64,000 nucleotides of DNA from Bacillus nitratireducens (GTDB lineage: Bacteria; Bacillota; Bacilli; Bacillales; Bacillaceae_G). Location: the NCBI RefSeq assembly GCF_001884135.1, contig NZ_MAOC01000021.1, positions 24,200 to 88,199 on the forward strand, read 5' to 3'. The position numbers and the translations under genes are program-made. The notes beneath the pieces were generated by a model that was not told the origin of the DNA, searched no databases, and worked only from the letters and a program-made list of their open reading frames with translations. The stretch's first letter is position 1. Each line of letters starts with the position of its first letter. Positions 61,640-64,000 of this stretch are shown here, piece by piece.

Positions 61640-62908
61640 ATGGAGCAATTAAAAAATCAAGTTTGTGATTATATTGAGAGTCATGAAGAAGAGAGCGTAA
61701 AATTTTTAACACGATTAATTCAAGAAAAGAGCGTATCTGGTGATGAAAGTGGTGCGCAGGCAATTGTTATTGAAAAGTTGCGTGAGTTAGGTCTAGACCT
61801 CGATATTTGGGAGCCTGCTTTTAATGAAATAAAAGATCACCCTTATTTCGTATCACCTCGTACGAGCTTTACAGATAGCCCGAACATTGTAGCGACTTTA
61901 AAAGGAAGTGGCGAAGGGAAATCTATGATTTTAAATGGCCATATTGATGTCGTGCCAGAAGGGGATGTAAATCAGTGGGACCATCATCCGTATAGTGGAG
62001 AGAAAATAGGAAACCGCATATATGGACGTGGAACAACAGATATGAAAGGCGGCAATGTCTCACTTATGCTTGCGATGGAAGCAATTATTGAATGTGGTAT
62101 TGAACTAAAAGGTGATATACATTTTCAAAGTGTAATAGAAGAAGAGAGCGGTGGGGCAGGAACATTAGCAACTATTTTACGAGGGTATAAGGCAGATGGC
62201 GTTATTATTCCTGAGCCGACGAATATGAAATTTTTTCCGAAACAACAAGGGTCAATGTGGTTTCGTCTACATATAAAAGGCAAAGCAGCACACGGTGGTA
62301 CACGGTATGAAGGAGTAAGTGCAATAGAAAAAAGTATGTTTGTTGTAGATCATTTGAGAAAATTAGAAGAGAAGAGAAATGGTCGAATTACAGATCCATT
62401 ATTTAAGGGGATTCCGATTCCAATTCCAATTAACGTTGGGAAAATTGAAGGGGGAAGCTGGCCAAGTTCTGTTCCCGATTCATTAATTTTAGAAGGAAGA
62501 TGTGGTATTGCGCCGAATGAGACTATAGAGGCAGCAAAAGAAGAATTTGAAGGCTGGATTGGTGAATTAAAAGAAGTGGATAGTTGGTTTGTAAAAAATC
62601 CTGTAGAAGTAGAATGGTTTGGAGCGAGATGGGTTCCTGGTGAACTAGAAGAAAATCATCCGCTTATTACAACGCTTCAACAAAATTTTGTTGAAATTGA
62701 AGGGAACGAACCGATTATAGAAGCATCACCATGGGGAACAGATGGAGGTTTGTTCACACAAATCGCTAACGTACCAACGATAGTATTTGGTCCAGGAGAG
62801 ACGAAAGTAGCACATTATCCAAACGAATATATAGAAGTTGATAAAATGATTGCTGCCGCGAAAATAATTGCATGTACATTACTAGATTGGTGTGAGGTGA
62901 AGAAATGA
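61640..62908 (+). CDS. yodQ: M20-family deacylase YodQ
   Basis: A 422-residue zinc deacylase (ArgE/DapE/acetylornithine deacetylase family). Metal ligands are His and Asp in LNGHIDVVPEGD and GRGTTDMKGG, Glu-Glu in VIEEESGGAGT, Glu/Asp in IIPEPTN and His near the C-terminus. The dimerisation lid starts at about 190 (KGKAAHGGTRYEGVSA). It would remove the acetyl group added by YodP once the chain has been processed. GAGGGGAG precedes the ATG. Confidence 0.88.
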   Translation: MEQLKNQVCDYIESHEEESVKFLTRLIQEKSVSGDESGAQAIVIEKLRELGLDLDIWEPAFNEIKDHPYFVSPRTSFTDSPNIVATLKGSGEGKSMILNGHIDVVPEGDVNQWDHHPYSGEKIGNRIYGRGTTDMKGGNVSLMLAMEAIIECGIELKGDIHFQSVIEEESGGAGTLATILRGYKADGVIIPEPTNMKFFPKQQGSMWFRLHIKGKAAHGGTRYEGVSAIEKSMFVVDHLRKLEEKRNGRITDPLFKGIPIPIPINVGKIEGGSWPSSVPDSLILEGRCGIAPNETIEAAKEEFEGWIGELKEVDSWFVKNPVEVEWFGARWVPGELEENHPLITTLQQNFVEIEGNEPIIEASPWGTDGGLFTQIANVPTIVFGPGETKVAHYPNEYIEVDKMIAAAKIIACTLLDWCEVKK

Positions 62909-63804
62909 AATACTATGAATCTTTTAGTGAACAAACAAAGTATTACACAGTAGAAGGGGTATTAGACTATTTTAATAAACGTGTTAGAGTTGATCACTAT
63001 ACAGGAAATGTTGAGCACATTATACAAACAATCGATAAATTAGCAGAGAAACATTCTTTCACTAAATGTATTATTAAAGGAAAGGGAGAGCATGTTTCAA
63101 CATGGCTCTCTTTCGGTTTCTTATTGGAAGCGACGATACCTCATTATTTTCAAGGACACGATGCGTACTTCTTCGTGAAATATCATTCCAATGAAAGACG
63201 AAATAGTATTCATTGGAATGAGGAAGATAGCATTTTAAGTGGTGTAAAAGCAAAAGAAGTGAAAGAAAAAATAGTCCCTGAGGAGTTTGTGTTAAGAAAA
63301 GCGACAGAAGAGGACGCGGAAGAATTAGCAATTGTCTTTGGGAAAGTATTTGAAGTTTATCCGACACCTTTAAATGAAGCGAGTTATGTAAAGCAGACGA
63401 TGAAGGAAGACGATACAATTTACTATGTTTATGAATTCAAAGGGGAAATTATTAGCACAGCATCTGCTGAAATGAATGTAAAAGAAGGTAATGCAGAATT
63501 AACGAATTGTGCTACATTACCTGAATATCGAAAACATGGTTTTATGAAAAGTTTGCTAATTAAGTTAGAGGAAGAACTTCAAGAAAGATCTATTTTTTGT
63601 TCCTATACAATTGCTCGTTCGCTATCTTTCGGTATGAATGCAGCCTTTCATCAATTAGGCTATGCATATACGGGAAGGCTCGCGAATAATTGCTACATTT
63701 TTGATAAGTTGGAAGATATGAATATATGGGTGAAAGATTTATCTAGCTATTCGAAAGCAGTAAGACTCCCGCCTCAAAATTCGGCTGTAAAGCAAAGCAG
63801 TTAG
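62905..63804 (+). CDS. yodP: Beta-lysine N6-acetyltransferase YodP/AblB
   Basis: A 299-residue two-domain protein. An N-terminal domain (YTVEGVLDYFNKRVRVDHYTGN, FLLEATIPHYFQGHDAYFFVKYH) is specific to AblB proteins. A GNAT domain follows from about 125, with ATEEDAEELAIVFGKVFEVYPTPL, YVYEFKGEIISTASAEMN and LPEYRKHGFMKSLLIKLEEEL, the acetyl-CoA loop being atypical. It acetylates beta-lysine made by lysine 2,3-aminomutase. ATGA overlap with yodQ. Its last 13-14 codons are made from a repeat hairpin (63764-63813), so the C-terminus is probably altered or extended. Confidence 0.88.
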   Translation: MKYYESFSEQTKYYTVEGVLDYFNKRVRVDHYTGNVEHIIQTIDKLAEKHSFTKCIIKGKGEHVSTWLSFGFLLEATIPHYFQGHDAYFFVKYHSNERRNSIHWNEEDSILSGVKAKEVKEKIVPEEFVLRKATEEDAEELAIVFGKVFEVYPTPLNEASYVKQTMKEDDTIYYVYEFKGEIISTASAEMNVKEGNAELTNCATLPEYRKHGFMKSLLIKLEEELQERSIFCSYTIARSLSFGMNAAFHQLGYAYTGRLANNCYIFDKLEDMNIWVKDLSSYSKAVRLPPQNSAVKQSS

Positions 63805-63853
63805 GTGGGAGTCGGGATAATAATCAGTGGGGATGAATAAAACCCCACTGATT
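63761..63853. repeat. Two-hairpin repeat at the 3' end of yodP
   Basis: First hairpin: GACTCCCGCCT (63764-63774) pairs with AGGTGGGAGTC (63803-63813), one G-U. Second: AATCAGTGGGG (63822-63832) with CCCCACTGATT (63843-63853). The first part is related to 14937-14985. This looks like a dispersed B. cereus-group repeat that inserted over the yodP stop; it could also act as a partial terminator. Confidence 0.6.
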
Positions 63854-63950
63854 AAAGTTTCACTTAACTATAAATAAGCAATAGAAATATATACAAATTT
63901 CATCAAAATAATAGAACGGAATCGTCATGCTTATAATCGCACAGAGGGAT

Positions 63951-63986
63951 GCCGAAAATCCGGCATGCATTTGCCGGATTTTCGGC
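63951..63986 (+). promoter_or_regulatory. Perfect 15-bp hairpin ahead of a Shine-Dalgarno at the window edge
   Basis: GCCGAAAATCCGGCA (63951-63965) and TGCCGGATTTTCGGC (63972-63986) pair without mismatch around a 6-nt loop, followed by AAAAGGGGGGATGA with no T-run. The purine run is a good ribosome site for a gene starting beyond 64000, by synteny probably kamA. The stem may be a repeat, a 3' stabiliser of the yod message, or a translation-control element. Confidence 0.5.
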
Positions 63987-64000
63987 AAAAGGGGGGATGA

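Noticed and set aside
1-64000. tRNA, rRNA, CRISPR arrays, intact insertion sequences, prophage
   Set aside because: I looked for tRNA-like cloverleaf ends, regularly spaced repeats, transposase motifs and phage structural genes and found none that could be supported.

Overview
The window is low-GC Firmicute DNA, and I read it as a chromosomal segment of the Bacillus cereus group (cereus, thuringiensis, anthracis or a relative). The basis is the gene content: ypjP-like gene, thyA-dfrA with a long ThyA, hemolysin III, a RacA-type chromosome anchor, an AdhA-type dehydrogenase, gntK-gntP-gnd and the yodTSRQP lysine-degradation operon. Shine-Dalgarno sites are strong (AGGAGG type) and TTG or GTG starts are frequent. 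I see no rRNA, tRNA, CRISPR array, intact transposase or prophage. Genes are dense, mostly on the + strand, and usually closed by clear rho-independent terminators.

Layout. 1-9.1 kb: start of a minus-strand membrane gene, ypjP, HAD phosphatase, a VOC gene reduced by an in-frame internal deletion, an aminoglycoside-phosphotransferase-like kinase, an AraC regulator, an HSL-type esterase with a cre-like site, PAP2 phosphatase, a class C beta-lactamase-like hydrolase, and the folate pair thyA-dfrA. 9.2-21.1 kb: PBP3-type transpeptidase, azoreductase, PlsC, hemolysin III, TatA-TatC, a small-ORF cluster lying on a repeat-like sequence, DegV, metallo-beta-lactamase-fold hydrolase, Sco copper chaperone, Hsp20 and AsnB. 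21.2-31 kb: small GNAT and membrane proteins, a signal-less amidase with duplicated SH3 repeats, an iron-siderophore binding lipoprotein behind a Fur box, D-amino-acid aminotransferase, nitroreductase, lipoprotein, nicotinamidase, a broken Nudix gene, MscS channel and a GAF histidine kinase/NarL regulator pair with a cysteine cluster.

31-46.6 kb: RpiR regulator, adhA behind a Rex-like box, a two-permease ABC unit with no ATPase or binding protein beside it, a 135-bp structured repeat, the gluconate operon gntK-gntP-gnd, an FMN reductase/MFS pair, YdcF, an OpuF-like osmoprotectant importer whose permease and binding protein are fused, and a basic amino acid permease. 46.7-58.2 kb: a two-gene McrBC-like ATPase/nuclease unit (47041-50698), an acyltransferase-like gene with a perfect cre match, racA, a CNNM/CorC-type transporter with an unusual leader, aldehyde dehydrogenase, YueI, a histidine kinase and a DUF4397 protein. 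58.2-64 kb: remnants of small genes, then yodT-yodS-yodR-yodQ-yodP, translationally coupled. The end of the window holds repeat hairpins and a Shine-Dalgarno site for a following gene, by synteny probably kamA (lysine 2,3-aminomutase).

The best candidate for an under-described system is the McrBC-like pair. Its ATPase carries a roughly 240-residue N-terminal region I cannot assign, which could be the target-recognition part. Secondary points are the related repeat copies near 14.94 and 63.76 kb, one of which appears to supply the C-terminus of YodP, the SD-sequestering leader with a four-codon ORF ahead of the CNNM gene, and several genes lost by internal deletion. All functional calls rest on motif reading and memory of families; no search was run.
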